A stretch of 64,000 nucleotides of DNA from Pontibacter ruber (GTDB lineage: Bacteria > Bacteroidota > Bacteroidia > Cytophagales > Hymenobacteraceae). Below, piece after piece: positions 17,827 through 26,904 of this stretch. The notes beneath the pieces were generated by a model. That model saw only the letters and a program-made list of their open reading frames with translations. It was not told where the DNA came from and searched no databases. Location of the stretch: positions 426,899-490,898 of the forward strand of contig NZ_JALPRR010000002.1 in the NCBI RefSeq assembly GCF_023630205.1. The letters are read 5' to 3'. How positions within the stretch are numbered: position 1 is the first letter of the stretch; the number at the start of each line of letters is the position of its first letter. A program made the position numbers and the translations under genes.

Positions 17827-18816
17827 TTGAACATTACTTCTAACAGAAGGTTCCTTTTATTTTTTGGCAAAGCCGCCGTGCTTTTGCTGACGCTATACTT
17901 TCTGTACACTGCCATTTTTACCTCTCCCAATACCCTCCTGAGCTGGGGCGGCATTCTGCGCAGCGCATCCGAAAGCCCTTACCGCTTTTTGCTTATACTT
18001 ACTGCCATACTTATTCCTGTAAACTGGGGCTTTGAAGCCAGCAAGTGGCAGTTGCTGGGCAGCAAGATCGAGAAGATATCCTTTTTACGCGCTTACCGCG
18101 CCGTGATGGTGGGGCTGACGCTGGGCTTCATTACACCCAACCGCCTGGGCGACTACGCCGGCCGTGTGCTGGAACTGCACAGCAGCCAGCGCCTGGAAGC
18201 AATCGGGGCGGTGTTTATCGGAAGGTTCTGCCAACTGGTAGCCACGGTGGCAGCCGGCACGCTGGGGCTTTTATACTTTATGGTGCGCTTTTTCTGGATG
18301 CAGTACCCGGGCATCTGTACCAGTATACTTTTGCTGCTGCTGGCTTTAAACGTGGCCATCTTTGTGTTGCTGTACAATGCACGGGCCATGGTGGCGCTGG
18401 TAGAGGCGGTACGGCCTTTGCGTAGGCTAGTGCACTATGTAGCGATCATGGCCAGTTATACTTCCGCTGAGATCACGCGTTTGCTGGTGCTATCACTGGG
18501 GCGCTACGCGGTGTTCCTGCTCCAGTTTGTGTTGCTTTTGTTCCTGTTCCGGGTGCGCCTGCATCCGCTGGAGTACCTGAGCGGCGTATCGGGCACTTTT
18601 TTCCTCAAATCGGTGGTGCCATCGGTTACCCTGTTGTCTGACCTTGGGGTGCGCGAGCTGTCGGCCATGTACCTATTCGGGCTGCTGGGCCAGGAAAGGC
18701 TGCAGGTGCTCAGCGCCAGTTTAAGCCTGTGGCTCCTGAACATTGCAGTGCCCAGTGCCATTGGGTTGGTTTTCGTGTTTCGCTTGAAGTTCTTCAGGAA
18801 GGGAGTGCCGGCGTGA
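17827..18816 (+). CDS. LPG-synthase-like / flippase-like integral membrane protein
   Basis: 329 residues with about eight hydrophobic segments and the motif GLTLGFITPNRLGDYAGR, typical of the membrane domain family that includes lysylphosphatidylglycerol synthase/flippase proteins (UPF0104). The start is a TTG at 17827, the first possible start because an in-frame stop lies at 17815-17817. Its stop overlaps the start of the next glycosyltransferase gene by 4 nt, so the two act together, probably in envelope lipid or glycan handling. The substrate is not known. Confidence 0.8.
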   Translation: MNITSNRRFLLFFGKAAVLLLTLYFLYTAIFTSPNTLLSWGGILRSASESPYRFLLILTAILIPVNWGFEASKWQLLGSKIEKISFLRAYRAVMVGLTLGFITPNRLGDYAGRVLELHSSQRLEAIGAVFIGRFCQLVATVAAGTLGLLYFMVRFFWMQYPGICTSILLLLLALNVAIFVLLYNARAMVALVEAVRPLRRLVHYVAIMASYTSAEITRLLVLSLGRYAVFLLQFVLLLFLFRVRLHPLEYLSGVSGTFFLKSVVPSVTLLSDLGVRELSAMYLFGLLGQERLQVLSASLSLWLLNIAVPSAIGLVFVFRLKFFRKGVPA

Positions 18817-19943
18817 GTATCCTGCTGTTTCTATCCATTGCCGTGTATGGCTACCTCATCATCCGGCGCTGGATTGCCTGGAAGCGATTGCCTGTAGTGG
18901 AAACAGGAGCCGATCGCGCTCCATCAACTAGGCTCTCTGTTATCATTCCTGTTCGTAACGAGGCGCGCCATATCCTCAACCTGCTACAGGACCTGGAACA
19001 GCAAACCTATCCGAAAGCGCTATTTGAAGTACTGGTGGTAGATGATCATTCGGATGACAGCACAGCAACCATAGTTGAGGAATACAGGAAAACGTCAGAG
19101 CTGAACCTGCACCTGGTGCAACTGGCAGCGTATGAGGGGCTGACGCAGAAGAAAGCAGCTGTAAGAAAAGGAGTGGAGCTATCGGCAGGCGAGTTACTGG
19201 TGCTGACCGACGGCGACTGCCGGGTACAACCGGAGTGGCTGCAACTGTATGCCCAGGTTTATACTTCCCGTAAGCCATACTTTATCAGCGGGCCTGTCAG
19301 TTTTCACAACACCCATACATTGTTTGAGCGCATGCAGCTGGTGGAGTTTGCCTCACTGATCGGGGTAGGGGCAGCCTCCATCGGCATGGGGAAGCCCAAC
19401 ATGTGCAACGGTGCTAACCTGGCCTATGCTAAAGAGGCTTTCGAAAAAGTAGGAGGGTTTAGCGGCAACGAGCACCTGGCATCCGGCGACGACGAATTTC
19501 TGCTGCACAAGATCCATCAGAAATATCCCGGCCGTATCGCCTTCCTCAAAGACAGCAGGGCCATCGTGCACACAGAAGCACGCAAGACTATCCGCAGCTT
19601 TATTGCGCAGCGCGTGCGCTGGGCCAGCAAATGGAAATCGTACCAGCAACGGCATGTGCAACTGGTAGCACTAAGTGTGTTTCTGGTCAACCTGTTACTG
19701 TTTGCAGCCATCCCGATGGTGCTGACAGGTATGATCTCCTGGTTTGTTTTTGCAGCAGCTTATATTACCAAGTTTGCGATAGATTTCTTATTTTTAATGC
19801 GTATACTTACCTTTTTTGGCAGGAAGCAGTACCTGTTTTACATGCTTCCGTTGCAGTTAGTATATATACCATACGTACTTTTTACAGCTGTTTGCGGCTT
19901 ATTCGGACGCTACAGCTGGAAGGGAAGGATAATCCGGAACTGA
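18813..19943 (+). CDS. Membrane-bound family 2 glycosyltransferase
   Basis: 376 residues. An N-terminal membrane anchor (about 2-20) is followed by a GT-A catalytic domain (about 45-270) and two to three membrane helices at the C-terminus. The nucleotide-sugar region LSVIIPVRNEARH, the metal site TDGDC and the acceptor motif QRVRW are visible. I chose the GTG at 18813 (VSILLFLSIAVYGY) because it overlaps the previous stop as GTGA and restores the membrane anchor; an earlier ATG would read through the upstream gene. The substrate is unknown. Confidence 0.85.
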   Translation: MSILLFLSIAVYGYLIIRRWIAWKRLPVVETGADRAPSTRLSVIIPVRNEARHILNLLQDLEQQTYPKALFEVLVVDDHSDDSTATIVEEYRKTSELNLHLVQLAAYEGLTQKKAAVRKGVELSAGELLVLTDGDCRVQPEWLQLYAQVYTSRKPYFISGPVSFHNTHTLFERMQLVEFASLIGVGAASIGMGKPNMCNGANLAYAKEAFEKVGGFSGNEHLASGDDEFLLHKIHQKYPGRIAFLKDSRAIVHTEARKTIRSFIAQRVRWASKWKSYQQRHVQLVALSVFLVNLLLFAAIPMVLTGMISWFVFAAAYITKFAIDFLFLMRILTFFGRKQYLFYMLPLQLVYIPYVLFTAVCGLFGRYSWKGRIIRN

Positions 19944-20200
19944 TGACTGATAACGAATTTTCAATTTTAGACGAGTTATACTTTGTCGCGTCGTACCCCG
20001 ACTTGCGCAGTACGCTGTCGCTAACCGATGACGAGCTTTGTGCGGGACTTAAAAACCTGCTGGAGAAAGGCTATATCAGGATACTATATCCAGATCAGGA
20101 TACTGAGCACGACTACGATCCGGCTGTTTTCAGCAAGCATTGCCACGACTATTATTTTCTGGCTACGAAAGCTGGCCTGGTAGTACATAATTCCATTTAA
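19943..20200 (+). CDS. Conserved-looking 85-residue protein of unknown function
   Basis: Start ATG overlaps the glycosyltransferase stop by one base (TGATG), and the next gene starts directly after its stop, so it is translated as part of the operon. The sequence (MTDNEFSILDELYFVASYP...) is acidic, with helices and the phrase LTDDELCAGLKNLLEKGYIRIL that looks like a winged-helix fold with LLEKGYIRIL as the recognition-wing area. No family is recognised. It may be a regulatory or adaptor protein for its neighbours. Confidence 0.72.
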   Translation: MTDNEFSILDELYFVASYPDLRSTLSLTDDELCAGLKNLLEKGYIRILYPDQDTEHDYDPAVFSKHCHDYYFLATKAGLVVHNSI

Positions 20201-21373
20201 ATGGCTCCTCTTACCAAAGCGCCTGTGGTTTCAAGGCCTCCTTCCTACTATATCCGGCAGCGATTGCTGCAGAACAAGCCGGCTATGTTTGGGCTGCTAG
20301 TAATTTTACTATCGGTGCTGGTGGCGCTAGGCGGATATGTATTTATGCCCGACAGTACGCCTAATGCAAACAACGGCCTGGTGCAGATCCAGAAAAAATC
20401 GCCGGGCTTCTCTACCCAGCTTTTAAAGATCAACCGCACGAAAGGGGCTGAAGAGGACGTTAACTTTCTTGAATTTATACTTTCCGGGAGACCGGCCGCC
20501 TACGCTGAGATTCCGATAGAGAGCTATACTTTCGCCGGCGACAGCCTGTTTGTGCAGCCGCTGCGCAGCAACAACGCCATGGCAGACCAGGTAAGGGCGT
20601 TCGCGCTGAAGGATGTAGTGGCGCAGCCTGCGGGCAAAGAGGCCATGGTGCAACGTATAAAAGACGAACAGATTACGAACCGCACCTACTGGCTGGGCAC
20701 CGACAAAGCCGGGCGCGACGTGCTGAGCCGGCTTATTCTTGGCACCCGCATTTCGCTGGGTATTGGCTTTGTGGCCGTGCTCATCTCGCTGCTGGTTGGC
20801 ATTACCATAGGTGCTCTGGGCGGCTATTTTGGCGGCTGGGTAGACAAACTGATGCTTTTCCTGATGACGGTGGTATGGTCGGTGCCGAGCATCATGCTGG
20901 TAATCGCTATCAGCCTTGCCCTGGACAGCAAAGGCGTTTGGGTTGCTTTTGTGGCCGTAGGTCTTACCATGTGGGTGGAGGTAGCACGCGTGGTGCGGGG
21001 CCAGATACTGAGCCTGAAAGAGAAAACGTATGTAGAGGCAGCCAACGTGTTGGGGGTGCCTCAATATAAAATCATATACAGGCATCTTTTGCCTAACATG
21101 ATTGGCCCGCTTATCGTTATTGCTACATCAAACTTTGCTTCTGCCATTCTGGTAGAGGCAGGTCTGAGTTTCTTGGGGCTTGGTGTGCAGCCGCCTGCAC
21201 CGTCGTGGGGCATGATGGTGAACGAAGGTTTTCAGTTGATAGGTGCCAAGGCTGGTCTTTTTTTAGTAGTTTTACCTAGTATATGCATCAGCTTACTGGT
21301 GCTGGCCTTCAACCTGTTAGGTAACGGCCTGCGCGATGCATACGACCCTAAAATCCCGATTTCGAATGCCTGA
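20201..21373 (+). CDS. OppC/DppC-type ABC transporter permease
   Basis: 390 residues. One membrane helix (about 25-45), a periplasmic insertion of about 100 residues, then the permease core with LGTDKAGRDVLSRLILGTR, the family signature, and five helices. The EAA loop reads EAANVLGVPQYKIIYRHLLPN. No partner permease, binding protein or ATPase is in this operon, so its partners are encoded elsewhere. It lies directly after the 85-residue gene and overlaps the following RsbU-like gene by 8 nt. Confidence 0.9.
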   Translation: MAPLTKAPVVSRPPSYYIRQRLLQNKPAMFGLLVILLSVLVALGGYVFMPDSTPNANNGLVQIQKKSPGFSTQLLKINRTKGAEEDVNFLEFILSGRPAAYAEIPIESYTFAGDSLFVQPLRSNNAMADQVRAFALKDVVAQPAGKEAMVQRIKDEQITNRTYWLGTDKAGRDVLSRLILGTRISLGIGFVAVLISLLVGITIGALGGYFGGWVDKLMLFLMTVVWSVPSIMLVIAISLALDSKGVWVAFVAVGLTMWVEVARVVRGQILSLKEKTYVEAANVLGVPQYKIIYRHLLPNMIGPLIVIATSNFASAILVEAGLSFLGLGVQPPAPSWGMMVNEGFQLIGAKAGLFLVVLPSICISLLVLAFNLLGNGLRDAYDPKIPISNA

Positions 21374-22589
21374 AATAATCGTTCCGAACACGCAGCAAGA
21401 GCTTAATCTCAAAAAGCTAGAGTTATCCGCTTTGCTTGAGATTACGCAGGCTATCAATGAAAACTTACCTGAGGCGGCGCTTTACAAGATCTACCGATTC
21501 ACGCTGCTGGCGCAGTTGCAGATCAGCCGTCTGACGCTGTTTGTGCACGATGAGCAGTGGGAGTGCAAAGTATGTTTTGGCACGGAGCAGGACTTTACCA
21601 AACAGGAGCTTCCGGAAGAGATCATCTCCCTGACCGAGATCACCAACACGTCTAAACTGCGTGTAGACCGTAAATGGCGTTGTTTTGAGATCGTGATCCC
21701 GATCCTGCACAACGGCAAAGTGCTGGCTTTCGTGATGATCGGCAAAATTCAGCCATACTATACCAACATGGAGGCGCTGAACTTTGTGCAGACGGTTTCC
21801 AATATCATGCTCGTAGCCATCGAGAACCACAAAATGGCTCGCCAGCGACTGGCACAGGAGTCCATCCGCCGCGAGATTGAGATTGCCCGGGAAGTACAGT
21901 CGATGCTGTTCCCGAAGGCGCTGCCCAACGACAAAGACGTAGCCATACACGCCAGCTATATCCCGCACTCCTCTATCGGTGGCGACTATTACGACTTTAT
22001 CGAGATCGACCAGGATCAGTTTCTGTTCTGCGTAGCCGACGTGTCGGGCAAAGGGGTGCCGGCTTCGTTGCTGATGTCTAACTTCCAGGCGGGCCTGCGC
22101 ACCATTCTGCGCCAGACGTCCGACCTGAACACGGTAGTAGCCGAACTGAACCACCTGATCTACCGCAACGCGATCGCTGAAAAGTTTATCACGACGTTCC
22201 TGGCCATTTACAACCGCAAAACGCGCGAGCTTAGCTATGTTAATGCCGGGCACAACTCACCGATCCTGCTGCACGAAGACAACACGCACCTGCTGCTAAA
22301 CGAAGGCTGTACCATGCTGGGCGTATTCGATGTGCTGCCGTTTATGTCGGTTACAAGAATACCTATACCACATAATTCTGTGCTGTTGTGCTATACCGAT
22401 GGCCTGACCGAGGTATTTGATGAGGATGAAGCAGAGTTCGGCATAGAAGGCACCATCAAGTTCCTGCAGAAGAACAGGTTCCTGAGTTCGCGCATGCTGC
22501 ACCTGCAGCTGCTGCGCGAAATAAACCTTTACAACGAAGAGGCCACCTTCAGCGATGACATCACGCTACTCTCGTGCCGGTTTAAGTAA
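21366..22589 (+). CDS. RsbU-like PP2C serine phosphatase with GAF-like sensor
   Basis: 407 residues. An N-terminal helical and GAF-like part (about 15-155) is followed by a coiled coil and a SpoIIE/PP2C phosphatase domain (about 185-405). Metal-site motifs are SSIGGDYYDFIE, CVADVSGKGVPASL and CYTDGLTEVFDE. Such proteins dephosphorylate anti-sigma-antagonist (STAS) proteins. The ATG at 21366 overlaps the previous gene by 8 nt. The final target is not visible here, though two SpoIIAA-like proteins are encoded at 29949 and 38166. Confidence 0.88.
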   Translation: MPEIIVPNTQQELNLKKLELSALLEITQAINENLPEAALYKIYRFTLLAQLQISRLTLFVHDEQWECKVCFGTEQDFTKQELPEEIISLTEITNTSKLRVDRKWRCFEIVIPILHNGKVLAFVMIGKIQPYYTNMEALNFVQTVSNIMLVAIENHKMARQRLAQESIRREIEIAREVQSMLFPKALPNDKDVAIHASYIPHSSIGGDYYDFIEIDQDQFLFCVADVSGKGVPASLLMSNFQAGLRTILRQTSDLNTVVAELNHLIYRNAIAEKFITTFLAIYNRKTRELSYVNAGHNSPILLHEDNTHLLLNEGCTMLGVFDVLPFMSVTRIPIPHNSVLLCYTDGLTEVFDEDEAEFGIEGTIKFLQKNRFLSSRMLHLQLLREINLYNEEATFSDDITLLSCRFK

Positions 22590-22593
22590 TAAA

Positions 22594-22680
22594 TTGCTAA
22601 TTGTTGATTGCTGATTGTTTTTAATCGCGATCACATTTTTAGGGTTCAACCAAACGATCGACAATTAACAATCAACAATC
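22594..22680. repeat. TTGATTG phrase repeat before the deacetylase
   Basis: Repeats of (GA)TTGTTGATTG at the left and (CA)ATCAACAAT at the right, which are inverted to each other over about 11 bp. They lie between the RsbU-like gene and the GTG start of the deacetylase. They belong to the same style of dispersed phrase repeats as 12042-12090, 24405-24480 and 24962-24994. Confidence 0.7.
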
Positions 22681-22683
22681 TAC

Positions 22684-23316
22684 GTGTTTCGCCTCTACAA
22701 AACGCCCCGTTTGCTGAAGACGCTGATGCCCGGCTATACCTGGCATAAGGAATTACAGGATGAAAAGCTATACCTGACCTTCGACGATGGGCCTATTCCG
22801 GAGGTGACACCGTTTGTGCTGGAGCAATTGGCAAAGTATAACGCGAAGGCAACTTTCTTCTGTGTGGGCGATAACCTGAGAAAGCATCCGGAAGTTGCCC
22901 TGCAGGCTCTGCAACAAGGGCATGTGCTTGCTAACCATACTTTCAACCATCTGAAGGGTTGGCAGACCACGCTGCAGGACTACCTTCATAATACAGAACA
23001 GTGCGAGCAGGAGCTGGAAAAGATACAGCCTGCACGTTCCAATCGTTTGTTTCGTCCACCCTACGGGCGCATTACCGGCAAGCAGGCGGCACAGCTTCGC
23101 GGCCATTATGAGCTTATTATGTGGGATGTGCTCACCAACGACTACGACAACTCCCTCTCGCCGGAGGTTTGCCTGCAGAAATCGATTAAGTATACCCAAA
23201 GCGGCAGCATCATCGTATTCCACGACAGTCTGAAAGCACAACGGAACATGATGTACGCTCTGCCTCGTTTCTTAGAACACTTTACTTCGCTGGGCTGTAC
23301 TTTCGAAACCCTATGA
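22684..23316 (+). CDS. Polysaccharide deacetylase (NodB domain)
   Basis: Removes acetyl groups from N-acetylglucosamine polymers or lipid-linked sugars. 210 residues from a GTG start. NodB motifs are present: TFDDGP (motif 1), HVLANHTFNH (motif 2, metal histidines), RPPYGR (motif 3) and the late WDVLTNDYD and IIVFHDS. No signal peptide is seen, so it acts in the cytosol or at the membrane. Its stop overlaps the next glycosyltransferase start as ATGA. Confidence 0.92.
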   Translation: MFRLYKTPRLLKTLMPGYTWHKELQDEKLYLTFDDGPIPEVTPFVLEQLAKYNAKATFFCVGDNLRKHPEVALQALQQGHVLANHTFNHLKGWQTTLQDYLHNTEQCEQELEKIQPARSNRLFRPPYGRITGKQAAQLRGHYELIMWDVLTNDYDNSLSPEVCLQKSIKYTQSGSIIVFHDSLKAQRNMMYALPRFLEHFTSLGCTFETL

Positions 23317-24404
23317 TCGCATCGGTAACCTATTTTATACTTTATTTTTTCCTTTTCCTGACGCTGCTCGCCTTGCTGGCCTTTAACCGGAAGCACTATA
23401 GTTTATACCTGCCCTCACAACCCCGCGTCAGCATCCTGATCGCCGCCCGAAACGAAGAACATACCATCCTGCGCTGCCTCAAAGCACTCGAGCAACTGCA
23501 CTACCCGAAAGATAAGCTGGAAATACTGATCGGCAACGATGGCTCCACGGATAATACCCGGGCTGTGATAGAGGCCTTTATTCAGGATAAGCCATACTAT
23601 ACATGTATAAGTATAACTGATACAATCGGGCAGGCGCGCGGCAAAGCGAACGTGCTGGCACAACTGGCGCACCATGCCACCACCGATTATTTCCTGTATA
23701 CCGATGCCGACATTGCTGTGCCGCCGAACTGGGTGCAGGCCATGCTTTCCGAAGTAAAAGTTAATGTAGGAGTCGTAACAGGCATCACCACAATTGAAGG
23801 AAACAGCTTTTTCGCCCGCCTCCAGGCCATGGATTGGCTATATGCACTGGGGCTGATGCAGGTAGTGTCCGACCTGAAGCTGCCGGTCTCCACCATGGGC
23901 AACAACATGCTGCTGACCCGGAAAGCCTACGAAGCCGTAGGCGGATTTGAGAACATCAGGTTTTCGCTCACGGAAGACGTTGCCATTTTCAACCAGGTAC
24001 TCAAACAGGGCTTTAGTTTCCGGAACATCTACGACCGCAGCGTGCTTGCCCTTTCTACACCTGCTCTAACGTTCTCCGATTTCCTGCACCAGCGCAAACG
24101 CTGGATGCGCGGTTCCATGCACCTGCCGTTTTACATGGTCCTGATCCTGGTGCTGCACTCGGCTTACTACCCCGTGCTGCTGCCCTTCTTTGCTTATACT
24201 TCGGTAGGCGTGATGCTCACCATCTTTGTTTTCAAACTGCTGCTGCAAAGCTTATACATCAACATCTGCCTCAGGCGCGTTGGCCAACCCGTACCCTGGT
24301 GGCTGTACATCGCCTTCGAATTCTATATGGTCATCTCCTCCATCATCCTGATCGTGTACTTTTTCCTGCCGTCTAAGATACGCTGGAAGGGAAGAAAATA
24401 TTAG
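23313..24404 (+). CDS. Membrane-bound family 2 glycosyltransferase
   Basis: 363 residues: membrane helix (about 3-25), GT-A domain (about 38-255) and three C-terminal helices. Motifs are VSILIAARNEEHT, the metal site TDADIAVPP and HQRKRWMRGSMH. It is a second enzyme of the same type as the one at 18813, paired with the deacetylase by a 4-nt overlap, pointing to modification of a membrane-linked glycan. Confidence 0.9.
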   Translation: MIASVTYFILYFFLFLTLLALLAFNRKHYSLYLPSQPRVSILIAARNEEHTILRCLKALEQLHYPKDKLEILIGNDGSTDNTRAVIEAFIQDKPYYTCISITDTIGQARGKANVLAQLAHHATTDYFLYTDADIAVPPNWVQAMLSEVKVNVGVVTGITTIEGNSFFARLQAMDWLYALGLMQVVSDLKLPVSTMGNNMLLTRKAYEAVGGFENIRFSLTEDVAIFNQVLKQGFSFRNIYDRSVLALSTPALTFSDFLHQRKRWMRGSMHLPFYMVLILVLHSAYYPVLLPFFAYTSVGVMLTIFVFKLLLQSLYINICLRRVGQPVPWWLYIAFEFYMVISSIILIVYFFLPSKIRWKGRKY

Positions 24405-24480
24405 GAGTTAGAGAGTTGGGAAGTTAGAGGGTTAAAGAGTTAAAAAGTTAGAAGGTTAGAAAGTTAAAAAGGTAGAGAAG
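24405..24480. repeat. GTTAGA phrase repeat after the glycosyltransferase
   Basis: About nine tandem variants of GTTAGAAG / GTTAAAAA directly after the stop codon. 24436-24458 is identical, in reverse complement, to 12042-12064. Confidence 0.75.
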
Positions 24481-24527
24481 TAGAGAAGAGGTGGTGGTAT
24501 CGTTCTGATAAATTCATACTGTAAAAT

Positions 24528-24813
24528 GCCCTCGCTCGCGTCCCGCGAGTGTGAGTTATCCAGTGGCGTCCCGCCACGTTTGAGCAATCCAAACTGCTCT
24601 TTCGGATTTGTAATCCGAAAGTATTCTATTTCAGGATTTACAATTCGGTTTTATACTTTGCCAGCTGCTGAGCTAAGGCTAAAAGTCGGATTGAAAATCC
24701 TTTAGTAAGTGCTTCTGGATTACAAATCTGAAAGAGCAAAGGGGATAAGCAGCAGTATAATGTGTAGCGACCGGAGGCCGTGGAATAGCGCACACTCGCC
24801 GGAGGCGAGCGAA
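24528..24813. repeat. Composite inverted-repeat element (about 290 bp)
   Basis: The outer ends are imperfect inverted repeats: CCTCGCTCGCG...CGAGTGTG at the left and CACACTCGC...GCGAGCGAAG at the right. Inside, 24596-24616 and 24717-24737 are 21-bp inverted copies with one mismatch. Between these lie smaller palindromes of the GGATTTGTAATCC type. No ORF of any credibility is present. It looks like a REP- or MITE-like element. The rest of 24405-24999 holds only phrase repeats and AAGTATAA words. Confidence 0.65.
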
Positions 24814-24961
24814 GGCAAACGTTATTGTGCAATCAGCTTTGAAAGAAGGGGAAATGTGAAGTTATACTTTCACTTATGTTCCAGAGTAAGTATAAACCCT
24901 ACTTATACTTCAAAAACCGGTTTTACTTGCACGCCTCATCCATACTTAGGACCTTTGCCCA

Positions 24962-24994
24962 TCCTGAAAACTGATAACTGTTAACTGATTACTG
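24962..24994. repeat. AACTG phrase repeat before tatD
   Basis: Repeats of the phrase (A)ACTGATAACTGTTAACTG run up to 6 nt before the tatD start. They are of the same style as the other phrase repeats, placed next to a start codon. Confidence 0.6.
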
Positions 24995-24999
24995 AAAAC

Positions 25000-25764
25000 A
25001 TGCTTGTTGATTCGCACGCACATATATATTCTGAAAAGTTTAAAGAAGACCGCGACGGGGCCATTGCCAGAGCTGTAGGCGAGGGAGTAGGAAAGATCTA
25101 CATGCCCAATATTGACCATACTTCCATTGATGTAATGCTCGAGACCGAAGCCAAGCACCCGGAAGTATGCCTGCCAATGATGGGCCTGCACCCGACCTCG
25201 GTTGACAAGAACTTCGAAAAGGAGCTATACCTGGTAGAGGAGTGGCTGGGCAAACGCAGCTTTGCAGCCGTAGGGGAGTGCGGCATTGACCTGTACTGGG
25301 ACAAGAACTTTCTGCCGGAACAGCAGGAAGCACTTAAGGTGCAGGTAGCGCTGGCCAAAAAGTATAAACTGCCGATTGTGTTGCACACCCGCGACTCGTT
25401 TGACGAGACCTACGAGATCATAGCAGCGGCACAGGATGGCAGTCTGCGGGGCATTTTCCATTGCTTTTCGGGTAGCGTGGAGCAGGCAGCTAAAGTAAAA
25501 GAAATTAATTTCCTGATGGGTATTGGCGGTGTGGCTACCTTTAAGAACGGCGGACTGGACCTGGTGTTGCCGCACGTGCAGCTCGAAGATCTCGTGCTGG
25601 AAACCGACTGCCCGTACCTGGCGCCGGTGCCGCATCGGGGCAAACGCAACGAGCCGGTCTACCTTCCCCTTATTGCCCGTCGAGTAGCCGAACTGATGAA
25701 CAAGACAGAGGATGAAGTAGCCGCTGTTACTACTAAAAACGCACTCGACCTCTTCAAACTATAA
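25000..25764 (+). CDS. tatD: TatD-family metal-dependent deoxyribonuclease
   Basis: 254 residues of the TatD hydrolase family, metal-dependent 3'-5' nucleases linked to DNA repair. The metal ligands are in SHAHIYS, GECGIDLYWD, VLHTRDSFDE, FHCFSGS and LETDCPYLAPV. ansA follows after 2 nt, a frequent pairing in this phylum. Confidence 0.94.
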   Translation: MLVDSHAHIYSEKFKEDRDGAIARAVGEGVGKIYMPNIDHTSIDVMLETEAKHPEVCLPMMGLHPTSVDKNFEKELYLVEEWLGKRSFAAVGECGIDLYWDKNFLPEQQEALKVQVALAKKYKLPIVLHTRDSFDETYEIIAAAQDGSLRGIFHCFSGSVEQAAKVKEINFLMGIGGVATFKNGGLDLVLPHVQLEDLVLETDCPYLAPVPHRGKRNEPVYLPLIARRVAELMNKTEDEVAAVTTKNALDLFKL

Positions 25765-25766
25765 CC

Positions 25767-26834
25767 ATGCAGGTAGTTAAAGTAGACATCGACACCGCTG
25801 CGCCGGCGCACCCGGAGGCATCCATACTTATTATATATACCGGTGGCACTGTGGGCATGGTGTACGACGAGGAGAACCAGCACCTGGTACCTTTCAACTT
25901 CAGCCAGATCATAGACAAAGTGCCGGAACTCCGCCAGTTCAACTTCCTGCTCACGGTGGTAAGCCTGGAGCCGGCCATCGATTCTTCCAACGTTTCGATC
26001 CAGGACTGGCTGATGCTGGCTCGCCTGATTGAGGAAAACTACGAGGCCTACGATGGCTTCGTGATCCTGCACGGCACCGATACCATGGCCTACAGTGCTT
26101 CGGCGCTGAGCTACCTGCTGGAGAACCTGCAGAAGCCGGTCATCTTCACAGGGGCACAGGTGCCGATTGGCATGATCCGGACTGATGCCCGCGAAAACCT
26201 GATCACGGCGCTGCAGATAGCGGCTACCAAAGTAAACGGCAAAAGCAGGGTGCCGGAAGTATGCGTATACTTCCATAACCTGCTGCTGCGCGGCAACCGG
26301 GCCAAAAAAGTAGAGAGCAGCCATTTCGACGCTTTCAAGTCCGAGAACTACCCGCCGCTGGCCGAGGCCGGCATCACCATCGACTATACCCCTGAAACCA
26401 TACTTTCACATCCTGAGCAGCCTTTTCGTGTGCATCACCAGCTTGATGAGCACGTGGCTATACTTAAGCTGTTCCCGGGCATCACGCCGCAGGTGGTAAA
26501 AAGTATGCTGCAGGCACCAGGCGTTAAAGGCGTAGTGCTGGAGACCTATGGTTCAGGCAATGCGCCTACCGTGACCTGGTTCCTGGAGCTGTTGCAGGAG
26601 GCAATTGCCAGCGGTGTGTACGTGCTGAATGTGTCGCAATGCGACGAAGGCAGGGTAGACCAGGGACGTTATGAAACGAGCAAATACCTGCTGAACATGG
26701 GCGTGATAGGCGGCGCGGACATTACCACCGAAGCAGCTGTTACCAAACTGATGTATGTGCTGGGACTAAACTTGCCTGCTCAGCAAACCCGCTGCATGCT
26801 GGAGAGCAACCTGCGGGGTGAGATAACATTATAA
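25767..26834 (+). CDS. ansA: Type I asparaginase
   Basis: Hydrolyses asparagine to aspartate and ammonia. 355 residues. Both catalytic threonine motifs are present: IIYTGGTVGM and VILHGTDTMAYSASA. No signal peptide, so cytosolic. Co-transcribed with tatD. Confidence 0.93.
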   Translation: MQVVKVDIDTAAPAHPEASILIIYTGGTVGMVYDEENQHLVPFNFSQIIDKVPELRQFNFLLTVVSLEPAIDSSNVSIQDWLMLARLIEENYEAYDGFVILHGTDTMAYSASALSYLLENLQKPVIFTGAQVPIGMIRTDARENLITALQIAATKVNGKSRVPEVCVYFHNLLLRGNRAKKVESSHFDAFKSENYPPLAEAGITIDYTPETILSHPEQPFRVHHQLDEHVAILKLFPGITPQVVKSMLQAPGVKGVVLETYGSGNAPTVTWFLELLQEAIASGVYVLNVSQCDEGRVDQGRYETSKYLLNMGVIGGADITTEAAVTKLMYVLGLNLPAQQTRCMLESNLRGEITL

Positions 26835-26862
26835 GATTAGTTGAAGTATAAGGAGCCTGTGC

Positions 26863-26894
26863 TTGCAAAGAACAAAAAATAACGCTTATATTTG
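26863..26894 (+). promoter_or_regulatory. Promoter of tRNA-Ser
   Basis: TTG (26863-26865) and the exact -7 element TATATTTG (26887-26894), 21 nt apart, place the start about 10 nt later, at the first base of the tRNA. This is a good internal example of the Bacteroidota promoter. Confidence 0.75.
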
Positions 26895-26904
26895 CACCAC
26901 AAAA

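Noticed and set aside
24709..24984. A 91-codon plus-strand ORF
   Set aside because: It lies inside the inverted-repeat element and AAGTATA-rich spacer; composition is not protein-like.
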